Below are positions 45,952 to 56,429 of a stretch of DNA of 64,000 bases, piece by piece. Numbering within the stretch: position 1 is the stretch's first letter; the number at the start of each line of letters is the position of its first letter. The stretch comes from Thermalbibacter longus (GTDB lineage: Bacteria; Chloroflexota; Chloroflexia; Thermomicrobiales; Thermomicrobiaceae): assembly GCF_023806485.1 (NCBI RefSeq), contig NZ_JAMSLR010000001.1, forward strand, positions 496,001-560,000, in the 5' to 3' direction. The notes below the pieces were generated by a model. The model ran no database searches. It was not told the DNA's origin and saw only the letters and a list, made by a program, of their open reading frames with translations. Position numbers and translations under genes: made by a program.

Positions 45952-46512
45952 CTAGCTCACTCGCTCGATGTACTCGCCGGTGCGAGTGTCTACCTTCACG
46001 ACGTCGTCAATGCTCACGAAGAGCGGCACGTTGACCACCAAGCCGGTCTCGAGCCGCGCTGGCTTGGTGCCGCCAGTGGCGGTATCGCCGCGCACGCCTG
46101 GGTCGGTCTCGACGACGCGGAGGTCGACCGTGACGGGCAGCTCGACTTCGACTGCCTGCCCCTCGTAGGTGAGGAGATCCAGCGTCATGTTCTCCTTGAG
46201 GTAGTTGACGGCGTCACCCAGGGCCTCACGATCGAGCGCGAACTGCTCGAAGCTCTCGAGGTCCATGAAGTGATACTGCCCCTCCTCCTCGTACAGGAAC
46301 TGCACGCGGTGGCGCTCCAGCGGCGCAACCTGGAAGCGAGAGCCCGCCTGAACGGTCGTCGTCGTGGTGGCTCCGGTTCGCAGGTTACGCAGCGTCAGCC
46401 GGACGAAGGCGCTACCCCGGCCCTGCTTGACGTGCTGGAAATCGAGCACCCGGACGAGGTCGCCGTCGATCTGTAACGTAAGCCCCTTGCGGAGGTCTCC
46501 AGTCTCGATCAT
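45952..46512 (-). CDS. efp: Translation elongation factor P
   Basis: A 186-residue EF-P with three beta-barrel domains. The domain I tip reads HVKQGRGSAFVRLTLRNL; an Arg stands at the position that is a modified Lys in E. coli, and Gln replaces the usual Pro before it. The C-terminal signature (VDTRTGEYIERVS) is intact. It relieves ribosome stalling at polyproline stretches. No EarP or EpmA homologue is nearby, so the state of the Arg is unknown. TATACT at 46573-46568 on the minus strand may be its -10 box. Confidence 0.95.
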   Translation of the reverse strand: MIETGDLRKGLTLQIDGDLVRVLDFQHVKQGRGSAFVRLTLRNLRTGATTTTTVQAGSRFQVAPLERHRVQFLYEEEGQYHFMDLESFEQFALDREALGDAVNYLKENMTLDLLTYEGQAVEVELPVTVDLRVVETDPGVRGDTATGGTKPARLETGLVVNVPLFVSIDDVVKVDTRTGEYIERVS

Positions 46513-46728
46513 CCTGTCCTCTCCTGAACGTCACGACCTCGACGAAGACGAATACGGCCAGCAGTTCAGTATACGCGCTGACCCGCTCCGGCCGTACAGC
46601 CCGAGCCGGTCGATTCACGCTTCCCTATCCCCCTGCGCACAGCCCACTCACCTCGCGCCCGCTTGCCCGTACGTTGCCAGCCAACCTGCCCCCGGGGACG
46701 CGGGCGACGCGGCGGAGGAAGGGAATGG

Positions 46729-47829
46729 TCAGGGCGTGACCACAATCCGCTTCGGGACCGTGGTCAGGATTCGGATGCCATCGGGCTCAACCACGGCCAG
46801 ATCTTCGATCCGCACGCCGCCCCAGCCCGAGATATAGATGCCCGGCTCGATCGTGACCACGTGGCCGGCCTCGAGCGGCCTATCCCCGCGAGGAGACAGG
46901 TAGGGCGCCTCGTGTACCCGCACGCCGACACCGTGGCCCAGCGAGTGGGTAAACGCCTCGCCGTAGCCTGCCGCTGCGATGACGTCGCGGGCGAGCGCGT
47001 CGACCTCCTTGCCGGTCATGCCGGCACGCATCCCGGCCTCGGCGGCGTCCAGTGCCGCTAGCACGACGCTGAACACGTGCTCGAGCTGCTCGCCGGCCTG
47101 GCCGATCCAGACCGTGCGGGTCAGATCCGCGCAATAGCCATCAAGCATCGCGCCCATATCGATCACGACCGGCTCTCCGGCCTGTACGCGCCGGTCAGTA
47201 GGCCGGTAGTGGGGCAGGGCACCGTTCGGGCCGGAGGCGACGGCGATGGGGAATGCCGGCCCATCGGCGCCGAGCTCGCGCATGGCCTGTTCGAGCCGCC
47301 AGGCGATCTCGCGCTCGGACTGGCCGGGACGCATGGTGGCCACAACCTGCATGAATGCCTGGTCGGTCAGGGCCTGCGCGCGGGCGATCAGCTCGATCTC
47401 TTCGGGGGTCTTGACGGCCCGGAGGTCGTCGACCAGTGTATCCAGTGGCACCAGCTCGACGTCTTCGCCCAGCTCATCGCGGAGCGTCCGGTAGTCACGG
47501 TATAGCGTCGCCTGGTCTTCGAAACCGACGCGCTGAGCGCCCAGCTCGCGGATTACGGCGGCATCCGCCTTGGCGAAGTCGCGCTCCTTGTCGTAGATCG
47601 TGAACCCGGCCGCCTCTTGCCGGGCCTGCTCGGCATTGAGACGGCTGGTCACGAGGTAGGCGGCGTCGAGCCCGATCACGAGGTGGCCGCCGGACTCGTT
47701 GGGTGGGATATCCTCTCCGGTGTAGCCACTCAGCCAGAACCGGTTCGAAGGATGGGTGATGACGGCGGCGTCCAGCGCTCGCTCGCGCAGTCGCTCGCGC
47801 AGCGCCGCGATCCGTTCAGTCGTGCTCAC
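46729..47829 (-). CDS. M24-family aminopeptidase (Xaa-Pro peptidase type)
   Basis: A 366-residue protein. The N-terminal creatinase-like domain ([34 protein letters not shown]) precedes the pita-bread domain. Metal ligands are visible as [22 protein letters not shown] (two Asp), [17 protein letters not shown] (His), VTIEPGIYI (Glu) and [14 protein letters not shown] (Glu). It cleaves Xaa-Pro at peptide N-termini with two Mn or Zn ions. It overlaps aroQ by four bases, as is common in bacteria where pepP, aroQ and efp cluster. Confidence 0.92.
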   Translation of the reverse strand: MSTTERIAALRERLRERALDAAVITHPSNRFWLSGYTGEDIPPNESGGHLVIGLDAAYLVTSRLNAEQARQEAAGFTIYDKERDFAKADAAVIRELGAQRVGFEDQATLYRDYRTLRDELGEDVELVPLDTLVDDLRAVKTPEEIELIARAQALTDQAFMQVVATMRPGQSEREIAWRLEQAMRELGADGPAFPIAVASGPNGALPHYRPTDRRVQAGEPVVIDMGAMLDGYCADLTRTVWIGQAGEQLEHVFSVVLAALDAAEAGMRAGMTGKEVDALARDVIAAAGYGEAFTHSLGHGVGVRVHEAPYLSPRGDRPLEAGHVVTIEPGIYISGWGGVRIEDLAVVEPDGIRILTTVPKRIVVTP

Positions 47830-48296
47830 GGTAGCTCCTCCTCCGCGCGATCCATCAAATACTGCAGAGCCAGCTCGTAGCTAGCCGGCCCGAGACCGGC
47901 GATCTGGCCAACGGTCACCGGCGCGATCACCGAACGGTGCCGGAACGGCTCACGGGCGTGCACGTTCGAGAGGTGCACCTCGACCGTGGGGGTGGATACG
48001 GCAGCGATTGCGTCACGCAGGGCGATGCTGTAGTGCGTCAGCGCCCCTGGGTTGATCACGATGCCGCAGGCAATCGGGCCGTAGCGCTGGATCTGGTCGA
48101 TGAGCGCGCCCTCGTAGTTGGACTGCACGATCACCAGTTCGAATCCGCGGGCTTCGGCAAGGCGACGCAGCCGCTCGTTGATCTCGTCCAGCGTGGTAGC
48201 CCCGTAGATGTGTGGCTCGCGCTGCCCCAGCAGGTTCAGGTTGGGGCCGTGGAGCACCAGGATCAAGCGCTGGACGACCGGTGATCGCTCACTCAT
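47826..48296 (-). CDS. aroQ: 3-dehydroquinate dehydratase, type II
   Basis: A 156-residue enzyme. [20 protein letters not shown] contains the conserved loop with the catalytic Tyr, followed by the Arg in the flexible lid; [31 protein letters not shown] and [16 protein letters not shown] are the other active-site blocks. It converts 3-dehydroquinate to 3-dehydroshikimate in the shikimate pathway. ATG 48296 forms an ATGA overlap with the upstream gene; an in-frame ATG nine bases earlier is possible. Confidence 0.95.
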   Translation of the reverse strand: MSERSPVVQRLILVLHGPNLNLLGQREPHIYGATTLDEINERLRRLAEARGFELVIVQSNYEGALIDQIQRYGPIACGIVINPGALTHYSIALRDAIAAVSTPTVEVHLSNVHAREPFRHRSVIAPVTVGQIAGLGPASYELALQYLMDRAEEELP

Positions 48297-50029
48297 CGGA
48301 TCCATCCTTTTGCACGTACCTCCTCGGCTCCCAGGAGGCCCAGCAGCACCCGGTATGGCTCCGGGTTCTCCGGATGGTATTCGAAGCGGGCGCGCTCGAA
48401 GTACTGCACGGTCGATCCGGTGGCGGGATCGGTGAATTCCTCGCTGATGGGATAGCCGAAGAGTGCCAGCGACTCCCGGAACGAGACACCCGGGTCGCCG
48501 AACTCCAGCCCGTGAGATTGCCAGTATGTGCGGAAGCCGTTACAGAGCCGGTGGCCGGTCTCCGGGAAATAGTCGCAACTGGCATCGCTGACAGCATCCA
48601 CGCGCCGGAAGGGGGCAGTGGCGAGGAGGTCTCGCCGCTCGGCGTCCTGCACCCCCAAACGCCCGAGTTGCACCTCGTACGGCGTCCCAGCGAGCTCTGG
48701 GTGGTACTCGAACCGCTGGCGCTCGAAGTACTGCACCGTCCGGTTCTTTCCCAGATCAGGGTTCAGCTCATCGAACTCCTCCGTGAGGGGATAGCCGAAG
48801 ACCATCAGGCCACCGCTGCGTTCCCAGAACTGCTTGAAGCCAAAAGCTAGCGAGTGTCCGGTTTCCGGGAAATAGAGCCGATCGCGGGTCGACGTAAACG
48901 CAGGGATGCGGGTGGCTGGCGTATTGAGACGGGCAATCTCGTCCCAGACGGCTGGGTCTTCATGCCCGAGCCGCCAGACTGCGAAGCCGCCCAGCCCGTC
49001 GTCCAGCACCAGACGGAGACGGGCAGCGACGCTGGCCGCGTTGGCGTGCCAGACCTCGTGAGTGTGCCCCTCGTCGTCGGTGTAGCGCACCCAGGCCTCC
49101 TGCTCGAATGAGTCGTAGCCGCTGGTCGCGCCGGGCCGGGAAGCGAGCTGCATGGCCTGATCGTACCGAACCGAGCTGGCCGGTGGCCCCTCGACGGTGT
49201 CCCAGTCATAGCCGTAGAGGGGGATACCGAGCAGGATCGTCGAGGCGGGCATCCTGCTCTGCGCATACGCCACCACACGCTCGACCCAGGTGACCGGAGC
49301 GACCGGCCCGGGGCTACCGCCGCTGTAATGGAAATCGTAAGCCATAATCACGACGAAGTCGTTGATCTGCCCCAGCGCGGCATAGTCGTAGGCACCCCCC
49401 CAAGCCGTTGGGGTGTCCGAGGTGCGGGCAGCGATGGCCTGCGTTACCAGCTTCCCGCGAGGTCGGAGCGCGTCGGCGAGCTCCCGCATGAAGGCGGTCA
49501 GCAGCGGTGCGTCAGCGGCGTTGATCGCCTCGAAGTCGATGTGAATGCCGTCGTATCGTCCATCTTCGACGAGCCGTACCAGCCGCTCGATGATCCGTGC
49601 ACGCTTCTCCTGGGTGTCGATCGTCGCATGAAACTCGTCCCAGCGCGGCACATTCTTGATCATCGGCACGATCCGAACCCCCGATCGCCGCATCAGATCG
49701 AGCGCCCGGGAATCGCTGAAATCCGTGATCGTGCCGTCGGCGTTGAGGTGGTAGAAGTACGGCGAGACGATATCGAGCTGGCCGATGTGCGCCCGCAGCG
49801 AGTGCCATGACGTCTCATCGTTGGTGATGTAGTACCCCCACCGTATCACTACCGGCTGTGCGGCATGGGCAGGAGTCGTCCAGGTCAGCGGCGCCACCAC
49901 AGTCAGCAGCCACGCGGCCCACATCCAGCTCGCGAGGCGGCTGCGACTACGCTCCGGCGGCGTGTTGCGAGTCCTGTGGCGTCCCTCGGCGCTGCCGATG
50001 AGTGAGCGCCAGGCTGCTCCCCGCGGCAT
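48293..50029 (-). CDS. Secreted GH18-fold protein with two C-terminal repeats
   Basis: A 578-residue protein. A signal peptide ([23 protein letters not shown]) precedes a GH18 barrel like that of spore-cortex YaaH/SleL hydrolases. The catalytic motif reads [11 protein letters not shown], the D-G-I-x-I-D-F-E form with the acid Glu, and [31 protein letters not shown] and [12 protein letters not shown] are also typical. The last 190 residues hold two copies of a repeat ([20 protein letters not shown] ... [11 protein letters not shown] ... [14 protein letters not shown] and [20 protein letters not shown] ... [11 protein letters not shown] ... [14 protein letters not shown]), probably cell-wall or sugar binding. 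ATG 50029 follows AAGGGAGAG; a GTG 11 codons earlier has no ribosome site. Confidence 0.82.
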   Translation of the reverse strand: MPRGAAWRSLIGSAEGRHRTRNTPPERSRSRLASWMWAAWLLTVVAPLTWTTPAHAAQPVVIRWGYYITNDETSWHSLRAHIGQLDIVSPYFYHLNADGTITDFSDSRALDLMRRSGVRIVPMIKNVPRWDEFHATIDTQEKRARIIERLVRLVEDGRYDGIHIDFEAINAADAPLLTAFMRELADALRPRGKLVTQAIAARTSDTPTAWGGAYDYAALGQINDFVVIMAYDFHYSGGSPGPVAPVTWVERVVAYAQSRMPASTILLGIPLYGYDWDTVEGPPASSVRYDQAMQLASRPGATSGYDSFEQEAWVRYTDDEGHTHEVWHANAASVAARLRLVLDDGLGGFAVWRLGHEDPAVWDEIARLNTPATRIPAFTSTRDRLYFPETGHSLAFGFKQFWERSGGLMVFGYPLTEEFDELNPDLGKNRTVQYFERQRFEYHPELAGTPYEVQLGRLGVQDAERRDLLATAPFRRVDAVSDASCDYFPETGHRLCNGFRTYWQSHGLEFGDPGVSFRESLALFGYPISEEFTDPATGSTVQYFERARFEYHPENPEPYRVLLGLLGAEEVRAKGWIR

Positions 50030-50144
50030 CGATCTCTCCCTTCTCTTCCCTCGTTCCCCCACCTACTGGTGGGGCCAGCGCGCTACCGCGGCGCGGTTGA
50101 AGCCCCTGGAAGAATGGCGGAAGTCGCGCAGTGTGTCCGGCGCT

Positions 50145-51308
50145 CTAGCCCCGCGGCGCCGCCTGTGCGCCGACAGCGGGCACCGAGACGCGAATCGGCA
50201 CTGGACCGTCGACACCTGCAATCGTCGCTTCTCCGGTGAAGCGCACCAGCGGTGTCAGGTAGCGGTCGCTTTCCCCTCCCGCATCAGTGTAAGCGATCTC
50301 AACGCCGGTGATCGTCACGTCGGCGGGCAGCGGGTCGTTCCCTGGGGGGAGACTCTCCACATCGACTTCCAGGTAGCCTCTGCCCTCGAGCACGTCCTGC
50401 CAGAGCGATTCAGCGTCGCGCAGGCCATAGATCGACGACTCGAAGCCAGCAGGCCAATTGATGAACGCCTGGCGGATCTCACCGTCCGCTGAGACGGTTA
50501 CCGTCGCTCGTGGTACGGCTGACAGAACAGGTGACGGTTCTGCTGGCTGGAAGACGACGATCGCTAGGCCGGTATCCTCGAGGCGATCGCTCACTGTGCC
50601 AGCCCCCAACCCCTCGCCGACCAGGTCATGCGTCATCAGCCAGTCACGCGCTGCCGCAATCAAGGTGGTGTCGTCCGGCAACGTGGCAGCTTGCTGGCTT
50701 GCCGCCAGTCGCTGGTACTGGACCTGATTGCCGGAGATGTAGAGTTCCTGGGCACCGTCAGCGATATGGAAACCGCCCGTCGACTCCGTGACCTCGCCCT
50801 CGATCCCGAGCGATTCGGCGATCGCCACTACGCGTTCCCGATCCCAGGCTCTCGGAAGCATTCGATAGACCGGTGCCTCGGTCGGCACTTGCTCCAGGCT
50901 GATCCCGAGGGTGTACTGTGGCTGCAGGCGAGCGAGATCCGGCCGTGCTTGCGGCATGTTGGGGCGAGGCAGTTCACCGAACTCGCCGATGATCACGGTC
51001 GGAACTGGTGTGGGAGGCGGTGCAACGGTCGGTGTGCTCTCCAGCGTGGGAGTCGCCGTGTCCTCAGGCGACGGCGTTTGCTCGGCGGGGACCGGCGTTG
51101 CCGTCTCGACTGCGAGCGGGGCTGCGGGTGTGGGCGTTGCTAGCTCCGTGCCGGCCAGCAGTCCCCCCGTCTCATCACCCAGGCCGAGCGCGAGCCAGAC
51201 GGCGAGAACCACCATCGCGATCAGGGCGAGTGCGGCTGGCAACACCCACCGCTGTGGGTGGCTCGCCTGTCGTCCTCTCGAGCGCCGTTTCGCCATCGTA
51301 TTCGGCAT
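50145..51308 (-). CDS. Membrane-anchored hypothetical protein with Pro/Thr-rich linker
   Basis: A 387-residue protein I do not recognise. A basic N-terminus (KRRSRGRQASHPQRW) and one helix (VLPAALALIAMVVLAVWLAL, residues about 22-42) are followed by a 70-residue Thr/Pro/Ala linker (ATPTPAAPLAVETATPVP and similar), common in wall-spanning proteins. The C-terminal 270 residues are mixed alpha/beta (PQYTLGISLEQVPTEAPVYRML, TESTGGFHIADGAQELYISGNQVQYQRL), likely outside the cell. The layout recalls regulators such as YycH/YycI, but no real homology is visible. ATG at 51308 is very close to GGGAGGGA; ATG at 51296 is an alternative. Confidence 0.6.
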   Translation of the reverse strand: MPNTMAKRRSRGRQASHPQRWVLPAALALIAMVVLAVWLALGLGDETGGLLAGTELATPTPAAPLAVETATPVPAEQTPSPEDTATPTLESTPTVAPPPTPVPTVIIGEFGELPRPNMPQARPDLARLQPQYTLGISLEQVPTEAPVYRMLPRAWDRERVVAIAESLGIEGEVTESTGGFHIADGAQELYISGNQVQYQRLAASQQAATLPDDTTLIAAARDWLMTHDLVGEGLGAGTVSDRLEDTGLAIVVFQPAEPSPVLSAVPRATVTVSADGEIRQAFINWPAGFESSIYGLRDAESLWQDVLEGRGYLEVDVESLPPGNDPLPADVTITGVEIAYTDAGGESDRYLTPLVRFTGEATIAGVDGPVPIRVSVPAVGAQAAPRG

Positions 51309-51434
51309 TCCCTCCCAGTCTAGCGCAGCGGCCGCCTTGCGCCGCGAAGGCCGCCTGCGCGGCCTCCTGACCTTACCCGGCTCGAGCTGAACCGGCCCAG
51401 CGCGCTCTCGCGCCGGTCGTCCGCAGCAAGCCTA

Positions 51435-53438
51435 TCAGGTCAGGACCTCCTGGATACGGCGAAGCTCGATGATCTGGTCGCGGATGAGGGCTGCCTTTTC
51501 GAACTCGAGCTGCTTGGCAGCTTCCTTCATTTGCTTCTCCAGGTCGCGGATCATGCGAGCCAGCTCGTCCGGCGGTAGCTCGGTAATGATGCCCGGCTTG
51601 CCATCGGCTTCTGCACGGTAGCCGGCCCGCTCTTCGGCGACGGCTTTGACCCGGTCGGTTAGATCTCGCACCTGCTTGACGATGCCGCGTGGGACGATAC
51701 CGTGCGCTTCGTTGTACGCGAGCTGGATCGCGCGGCGGCGGTAGGTCTCGTCGATCGCGCGTCGCATCGAGTCGGTCACCGTGTCGGCATACATGATCAC
51801 CAGGCCGTTGACATGGCGCGCTGCCCGGCCGATCGTCTGGATCAGCGACGTCTCGGAGCGCAGGTAGCCTTCCTTGTCGGCGTCGAGGATCGCGACCAGC
51901 GAGACCTCGGGGAGATCCAGTCCTTCTCGGAGCAGGTTGATCCCGACCACTACGTCGTAGACGCCGAGCCGCAGGTCGCGCAGGATCTCGACGCGCTCAA
52001 GCGTGTCGATCTCGCTGTGCAGGTAGTGCGTGCGGACGCCGACCTCTTTGAGATAGTCGGCCAGGTCTTCCGCCATCTTCTTGGTGAGCGTCGTCACCAG
52101 CGCCCGCTCGCCACGCGCCACCCGCTGCCTGATCTCGTGGATCAGATCGTCGATCTGGCCTCGGGTCGGCCGGACGCTGATCTCCGGATCGACGAGGCCG
52201 GTCGGGCGGATCACCTGCTCGACGACCTGCTGGCTCACATCCAGCTCGAATGGCCCGGGCGTCGCCGAGACATAGATCACCTGGTTGATGCGGTCGAGGA
52301 ACTCCTCGAAGGTGAGCGGACGATTGTCGCGCGCGGAGGGAAGCCGGAACCCGTACTCGACCAGCACGTCCTTGCGGGAGCGATCTCCGTGGTACATCCC
52401 GCGTACCTGCGGAATGGCCATGTGCGACTCATCAATGAACATCAGGTAGTCTTCGGGGAAGTAGTCGAGCAGAGTCCAGGGCGGCTCGCCCGGCGCTCGC
52501 CGCGAGAGATGCCGGGAGTAGTTCTCGATCCCGGAGCAGTAGCCGACCTCGCGCAGCATCTCCAGGTCGTAGAGCGTTCGCTGCTTGAGGCGGGCGGCCT
52601 CGAGTACCTTGCCCTCTGCTTCCAGCTCGCGCACCCGCTCTTCCAGCTCGGCCTCGATATCCTGGATGGCGAGCAGGAGCTTGTCCTGGCTAGTGACCCA
52701 GTGCTTAGCCGGGTAGATGTCGATCTCGGTGCGCTCGGCTAGGATCTCTCCGGTCAAGGGATCGATCTCGACGATCCGCTCGATCTCGTCGCCCCAGAGC
52801 TCGACCCGCACGGCGATCTCCTCGTAGGCCGGGAAGATCTCGATGACATCGCCGCGGGCGCGGAAGGTGCCGCGCACCAGGGTTAGGTCGTTGCGGTCGT
52901 ACTGGATATCGACCAGATGACGGAGCAGCTTGTCCCGGCGAATTTTGCCGCCGCGCCGGAGCGAGATGACAGTCTTACCATACTCCTCCGGCGAGCCCAG
53001 CCCGTAGATGCAGGAGACGCTGGCGACGATGATCACGTCGCGCCGGGTGAGGAGGGCACGGGTGGCCGCGTGGCGTAACTTGTCGATCTCGTCGTTGATC
53101 TCCGTCTCTTTCTCGATGTAAGTGTCCGTGCGCGGGACATAGGCCTCTGGCTGGTAGTAGTCGTAGTAGCTGACGAAGTACTCCACCGCGTTGTGCGGGA
53201 AGAACTCGCGGAACTCGCTATAGAGCTGTGCGGCCAGCGTCTTGTTCGGCGCGAGCACCAGCGTAGGACGCTGTACCTGCGCGATGACATTGGCCATCGT
53301 GAAGGTCTTGCCTGATCCGGTCACTCCTAGCAGGGTCTGGTGCCGGTAGCCGCGACGCAGTCCATCGACGAGCTTCTCGATCGCTTGCGGTTGATCTCCG
53401 GTGGGCTGGAAGTCGGTCACGAGCTGGAACTCTGGCAT
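51435..53438 (-). CDS. uvrB: UvrABC excision nuclease subunit B
   Basis: A 667-residue UvrB. Walker [18 protein letters not shown], the beta-hairpin [21 protein letters not shown] that is inserted between the DNA strands, [15 protein letters not shown], the helicase motifs ([23 protein letters not shown], then [29 protein letters not shown]-like sequence) and the C-terminal UVR motif [28 protein letters not shown] for UvrC contact are all present. It verifies and holds damage found by UvrA. TATACT lies upstream on the minus strand. Confidence 0.97.
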   Translation of the reverse strand: MPEFQLVTDFQPTGDQPQAIEKLVDGLRRGYRHQTLLGVTGSGKTFTMANVIAQVQRPTLVLAPNKTLAAQLYSEFREFFPHNAVEYFVSYYDYYQPEAYVPRTDTYIEKETEINDEIDKLRHAATRALLTRRDVIIVASVSCIYGLGSPEEYGKTVISLRRGGKIRRDKLLRHLVDIQYDRNDLTLVRGTFRARGDVIEIFPAYEEIAVRVELWGDEIERIVEIDPLTGEILAERTEIDIYPAKHWVTSQDKLLLAIQDIEAELEERVRELEAEGKVLEAARLKQRTLYDLEMLREVGYCSGIENYSRHLSRRAPGEPPWTLLDYFPEDYLMFIDESHMAIPQVRGMYHGDRSRKDVLVEYGFRLPSARDNRPLTFEEFLDRINQVIYVSATPGPFELDVSQQVVEQVIRPTGLVDPEISVRPTRGQIDDLIHEIRQRVARGERALVTTLTKKMAEDLADYLKEVGVRTHYLHSEIDTLERVEILRDLRLGVYDVVVGINLLREGLDLPEVSLVAILDADKEGYLRSETSLIQTIGRAARHVNGLVIMYADTVTDSMRRAIDETYRRRAIQLAYNEAHGIVPRGIVKQVRDLTDRVKAVAEERAGYRAEADGKPGIITELPPDELARMIRDLEKQMKEAAKQLEFEKAALIRDQIIELRRIQEVLT

Positions 53439-53751
53439 GGCACACCTTCAGCGGGGCGGTAGCGACCTCGACAGCGCCAGAGAAGTATACCCGAACCGGT
53501 TGTCCGGACACCCGCGCTCTGGTCGTTACTCCAGGCATCGATTGCTTCGGCCTCTGTACAACGAACCGCAGGGGCGAATAGACGTCCGACCCTACCGCGT
53601 TCACACATCGTGCGAGGGCAGGCCGCGTACGTGTTCCTGAAGTAGGCCACAGATGCGGAGCTGCGCCGGCTGGTCTGTCTACTGCATGCGGCACCGCGAA
53701 CGATTTCGCAAGGCCGGGATCTCCTGCCGAACCGGATCGGCCCTCAACTGG
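53439..53751. promoter_or_regulatory. Upstream region of uvrB, otherwise empty
   Basis: The minus strand has GGGTATACT with the -10 box at 53489-53484, about 45 bases before uvrB, preceded by GTGTCC near the -35 position. No clear SOS box was found. The rest (53520-53751) shows no gene, repeat or terminator that I can support. Confidence 0.45.
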
Positions 53752-54627
53752 CTAACTGCGGGCAGGAACCAGTGTCAGGCGCGCGCCGAAGGCCTGATCC
53801 GGAGCGATAAGGAGGCCAGACCAGGCCGGGGCGGGCTCCAGCGCGACCCCGGACTGCTCCAGGTATCTTCGCGTCTCATCCAGATCCCTAACTTGGAGCA
53901 CCACTTCGAATGGGTGCTCGCCGTCCTGCTCGAGCGCTTGCTGCACTGGCCCGTCTCCGGTCGGAGCCAGCAAATCGATCGCGAATTCGCCGAGCTGGAA
54001 CCGCGCGCGTCGAGCGGCGAGCTCTGGCACCTCGTCCTGGGCCTGCACCGCTAGGCCGAGCTGTCGCTCGTACAGGTGGAGCCCGCGCTCCAGGTCAGTT
54101 ACAGCAATCGATATCCCGACCACACCGGTCGTGCCGTTCGGGTGGTTGCCCGGCCGTTCCCACGTAAGCCGCTCGTCGTCGGGGATGTCCCACTGGATCA
54201 GGAATGGCCAGGGCCGTAGCCAGGACACACCACTCGGGACCAGCAGGCGCCACGAGAGGAGCCGGCCGTCGGGGCGAAGCCGTTCCATCGGGAAGGGGCC
54301 GACCGCCTCGAGGCCGGTCTGCCGGAACCGCTCGGCATCGGCCTCGATGTCGGACGTCGCCAAGGCGTATCCTACCAGCCCGCCATCGCGCTGGTCGAAC
54401 AGCGCGACCAGCGTCTGCCCGCTCGTGCCACCGGCGATGGCTTCTTCCCGGTCGGCCACGGAGAGTAGTTCCAGGTAATCGAGCCCGAAGCGGATGATGG
54501 CGTTGTAGGTTCCCAGACCGGTGTGGCGACCGCCGGGGTGAACATCGAACCCAAGGTGGCGGAAACGAGCAATCGCCGCGTCGAGGTCGCGCACCGCGAT
54601 GACGGCATGGTCGAACCGGCTGATCAT
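53752..54627 (-). CDS. VOC-superfamily protein (glyoxalase-like, two-domain)
   Basis: A 291-residue protein with two vicinal-oxygen-chelate units. The first opens FDHAVIAVRDLDAAIARFRHLGFDVHPGGRHTGLGTYNAIIRFGLDYLELLSV (His and Glu metal positions), the second VVGISIAVTDLERGLHLYERQLGL. The first unit resembles the glyoxalase-like (PF13468-type) domain, which binds a metal and often a substrate with a cofactor-free lyase or dioxygenase activity. Substrate unknown. It starts 16 bases downstream of the LLM oxidoreductase and is probably cotranscribed with it. Confidence 0.8.
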   Translation of the reverse strand: MISRFDHAVIAVRDLDAAIARFRHLGFDVHPGGRHTGLGTYNAIIRFGLDYLELLSVADREEAIAGGTSGQTLVALFDQRDGGLVGYALATSDIEADAERFRQTGLEAVGPFPMERLRPDGRLLSWRLLVPSGVSWLRPWPFLIQWDIPDDERLTWERPGNHPNGTTGVVGISIAVTDLERGLHLYERQLGLAVQAQDEVPELAARRARFQLGEFAIDLLAPTGDGPVQQALEQDGEHPFEVVLQVRDLDETRRYLEQSGVALEPAPAWSGLLIAPDQAFGARLTLVPARS

Positions 54628-54643
54628 TCGTCACGTCCTCTCG

Positions 54644-55633
54644 TTATGCGAACGCGGGGAGCACCTCTCGGGTGACCCGCTCGAACTGCCCCTGCTGGTC
54701 GTAGCTAGCCAGGCGCAGCGTGATCGTCGTCGCGCCGGCCTCGACAAATGCCCGGATCTGCTCGATGCATTCCTCTGGCGTGCCGAGCGCCACCCAGCGT
54801 TCGACTAAGGCCCGGTCGTAGTCGACACCATAGTAGGCATCCAGGTATCGCTTGGCCTCCTGGAAGGCCGCCTCACGGTCCTCATTGACGTTGATGTTGT
54901 AGTAGAGGCAGGCCTCGAAGTCAGGACCGAGCTCGCGCCCCTCCTCACGCGCGTACTGCTCGATCGCCTGAAGGTTGGCCGCGAACGATTCCGGCGTGTT
55001 CATCGTCGTCATCCAGCCGTCACCGAGACGGGCCACGCGCCGGAGTGCTCGCTCGCGCATCTTCGGCTTGTCGACCGGCGGGTTGGCGGTGACCCAGATC
55101 GGGATCGGTTGCTGGACGGGGCGCGGGAGAATCGTGACGCCGTCGAAGGAGTTGTACTCGCCGTGGTAGCTGACGTTCTCCTGGCTGGAGGTCAGGCGCA
55201 GGATCTCGATTGCCTCCTCCATGCGCCGCATGCGGCTCGAGGGATCGATCCGGAACGCGGCGAACTCCTCTTCGAACTGGCCGCCGCCAGGTCCCGGCTG
55301 TCCCTGGCAGGCGACAAAGATGGTTCGTCCTCCGGAGAGAAAGTCCAGGCTCGCCCACTGGTACGCGAGCAACAACGCGTCTCGCAGCGGTGTGCTCGCC
55401 ATGCAAGCCGGGCCGAGCTTGACCCGTTCGGTGATCGCGGCGAGCGCGCCAAGGAGTACCAGCGCGTCCAACCGCGGCTTGGCGAGGATCGAGTCGCCGA
55501 CCCACACGGAGTCCCAGGCCGGCTCCTGGTCGGCTAGCCGTGCCAGGCTGTACAGGTCTTCCAACGTAGCCGCTCCGGTGATCACTCCTCTGTTCGAGAG
55601 CGTCAGGCCGAAGCGCACCTTCGATCGCGCCAT
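54644..55633 (-). CDS. LLM-class flavin-dependent oxidoreductase
   Basis: A 329-residue luciferase-like monooxygenase fold. RFGLTLSNRGVITGAATLEDLYSLARLADQEPAWDSVWVGDSI and LGALAAITERVKLGPACMASTPLRDALLLAYQWASLDFLSGGRTIF match the F420/FMN-binding barrel, while PIPIWVTANPP and RVARLGDGWMTTMNTPESF are the distal conserved blocks. Members use FMN or F420 to oxidise diverse substrates. It sits between a VOC protein and a liv-type transporter and so may act on an imported compound, which is inference. Confidence 0.85.
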   Translation of the reverse strand: MARSKVRFGLTLSNRGVITGAATLEDLYSLARLADQEPAWDSVWVGDSILAKPRLDALVLLGALAAITERVKLGPACMASTPLRDALLLAYQWASLDFLSGGRTIFVACQGQPGPGGGQFEEEFAAFRIDPSSRMRRMEEAIEILRLTSSQENVSYHGEYNSFDGVTILPRPVQQPIPIWVTANPPVDKPKMRERALRRVARLGDGWMTTMNTPESFAANLQAIEQYAREEGRELGPDFEACLYYNINVNEDREAAFQEAKRYLDAYYGVDYDRALVERWVALGTPEECIEQIRAFVEAGATTITLRLASYDQQGQFERVTREVLPAFA

Positions 55634-55655
55634 CGGGCAATCCCTCCTTCGTGTA

Positions 55656-56429
55656 TCACGCAGAGTCTCCCGCAGTTAACTCGGGTGCTCTCTCGGGGTT
55701 GGATTTGGAACCGCGCGCCGTGCCGAAGTAGCGCTCGCGTACCTCGGGGTTCTTGGCCAGCTCTCGGGCCGGCCCGCTCAGCACGATGCGGCCCGTGTGC
55801 ATGATGTATCCACGCTCGGCTGCCTCGAGCGCCAGCCGCGCGTTCTGCTCCACGAGCAGGATCGTGACGCCCCGCTCGCGCAGGTGGCGCAGCAGGCTGA
55901 ACACTTGCTGGACGATCACTGGCGCCAGGCCGAGGCTCGGCTCGTCGAGCAGCAGGATGCGCGGTCTGGACATCAGCGCTCGGGCAATCGCCAGCATCTG
56001 CTGTTCGCCGCCGGACAGCGTACCAGCGGCTTGATGCGACCGCTCACGCAGGATCGGGAAGAGCTCATAGACCTGGCGCAGGTCGCCGGCGATCTCCTCG
56101 CGCGGACGGCTGTATCCCCCGAGATAGAGGTTATCGAGCACGGAGAGGTCGGCGAACACCCGCCGGCCCTCCGGTATCAGCGCGAGCCCGCGTCGCGGTA
56201 GTTCGTGGGCCGGCACTCCCCGGATCGACACGCCGTCGAGCAGGATATCTCCCCCAGCGACAGGGGCCAACCCGGCAATCGCGCGCAGCGTGCTGCTCTT
56301 CCCCGCGCCGTTCGCCCCGATGATCGCGACCAGCTCGCCCTCAGCTACCTGGAACGAGGCGCCGTCTACCGCGCGGATGCCGCCGTACTGCACAGTGAGT
56401 TCGGTAATTGCCAGTACTGGTTCCCTCAT
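55656..56429 (-). CDS. livF: Branched-chain amino-acid type ABC transporter, ATP-binding protein LivF
   Basis: A 257-residue ATPase. Walker A IIGANGAGKSSTLRAIAG, signature LSGGEQQMLAIARALM, Walker B PRILLLDEPSLGLAP. The Q-loop region ALIPEGRRVFADLSVLDNL is typical of LivF. It hydrolyses ATP for import with LivG. ATG 56429 overlaps the livG stop (ATGA); a longer frame is Arg-rich and unlike the family. Confidence 0.93.
   Translation of the reverse strand: MREPVLAITELTVQYGGIRAVDGASFQVAEGELVAIIGANGAGKSSTLRAIAGLAPVAGGDILLDGVSIRGVPAHELPRRGLALIPEGRRVFADLSVLDNLYLGGYSRPREEIAGDLRQVYELFPILRERSHQAAGTLSGGEQQMLAIARALMSRPRILLLDEPSLGLAPVIVQQVFSLLRHLRERGVTILLVEQNARLALEAAERGYIMHTGRIVLSGPARELAKNPEVRERYFGTARGSKSNPERAPELTAGDSA

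Noticed and set aside
53500-53520. Possible SOS (LexA) box upstream of uvrB
   Set aside because: The sequence around GGACAACCGG has no GAAC-N4-GTTC type dyad; nothing beyond the -10 box can be supported.
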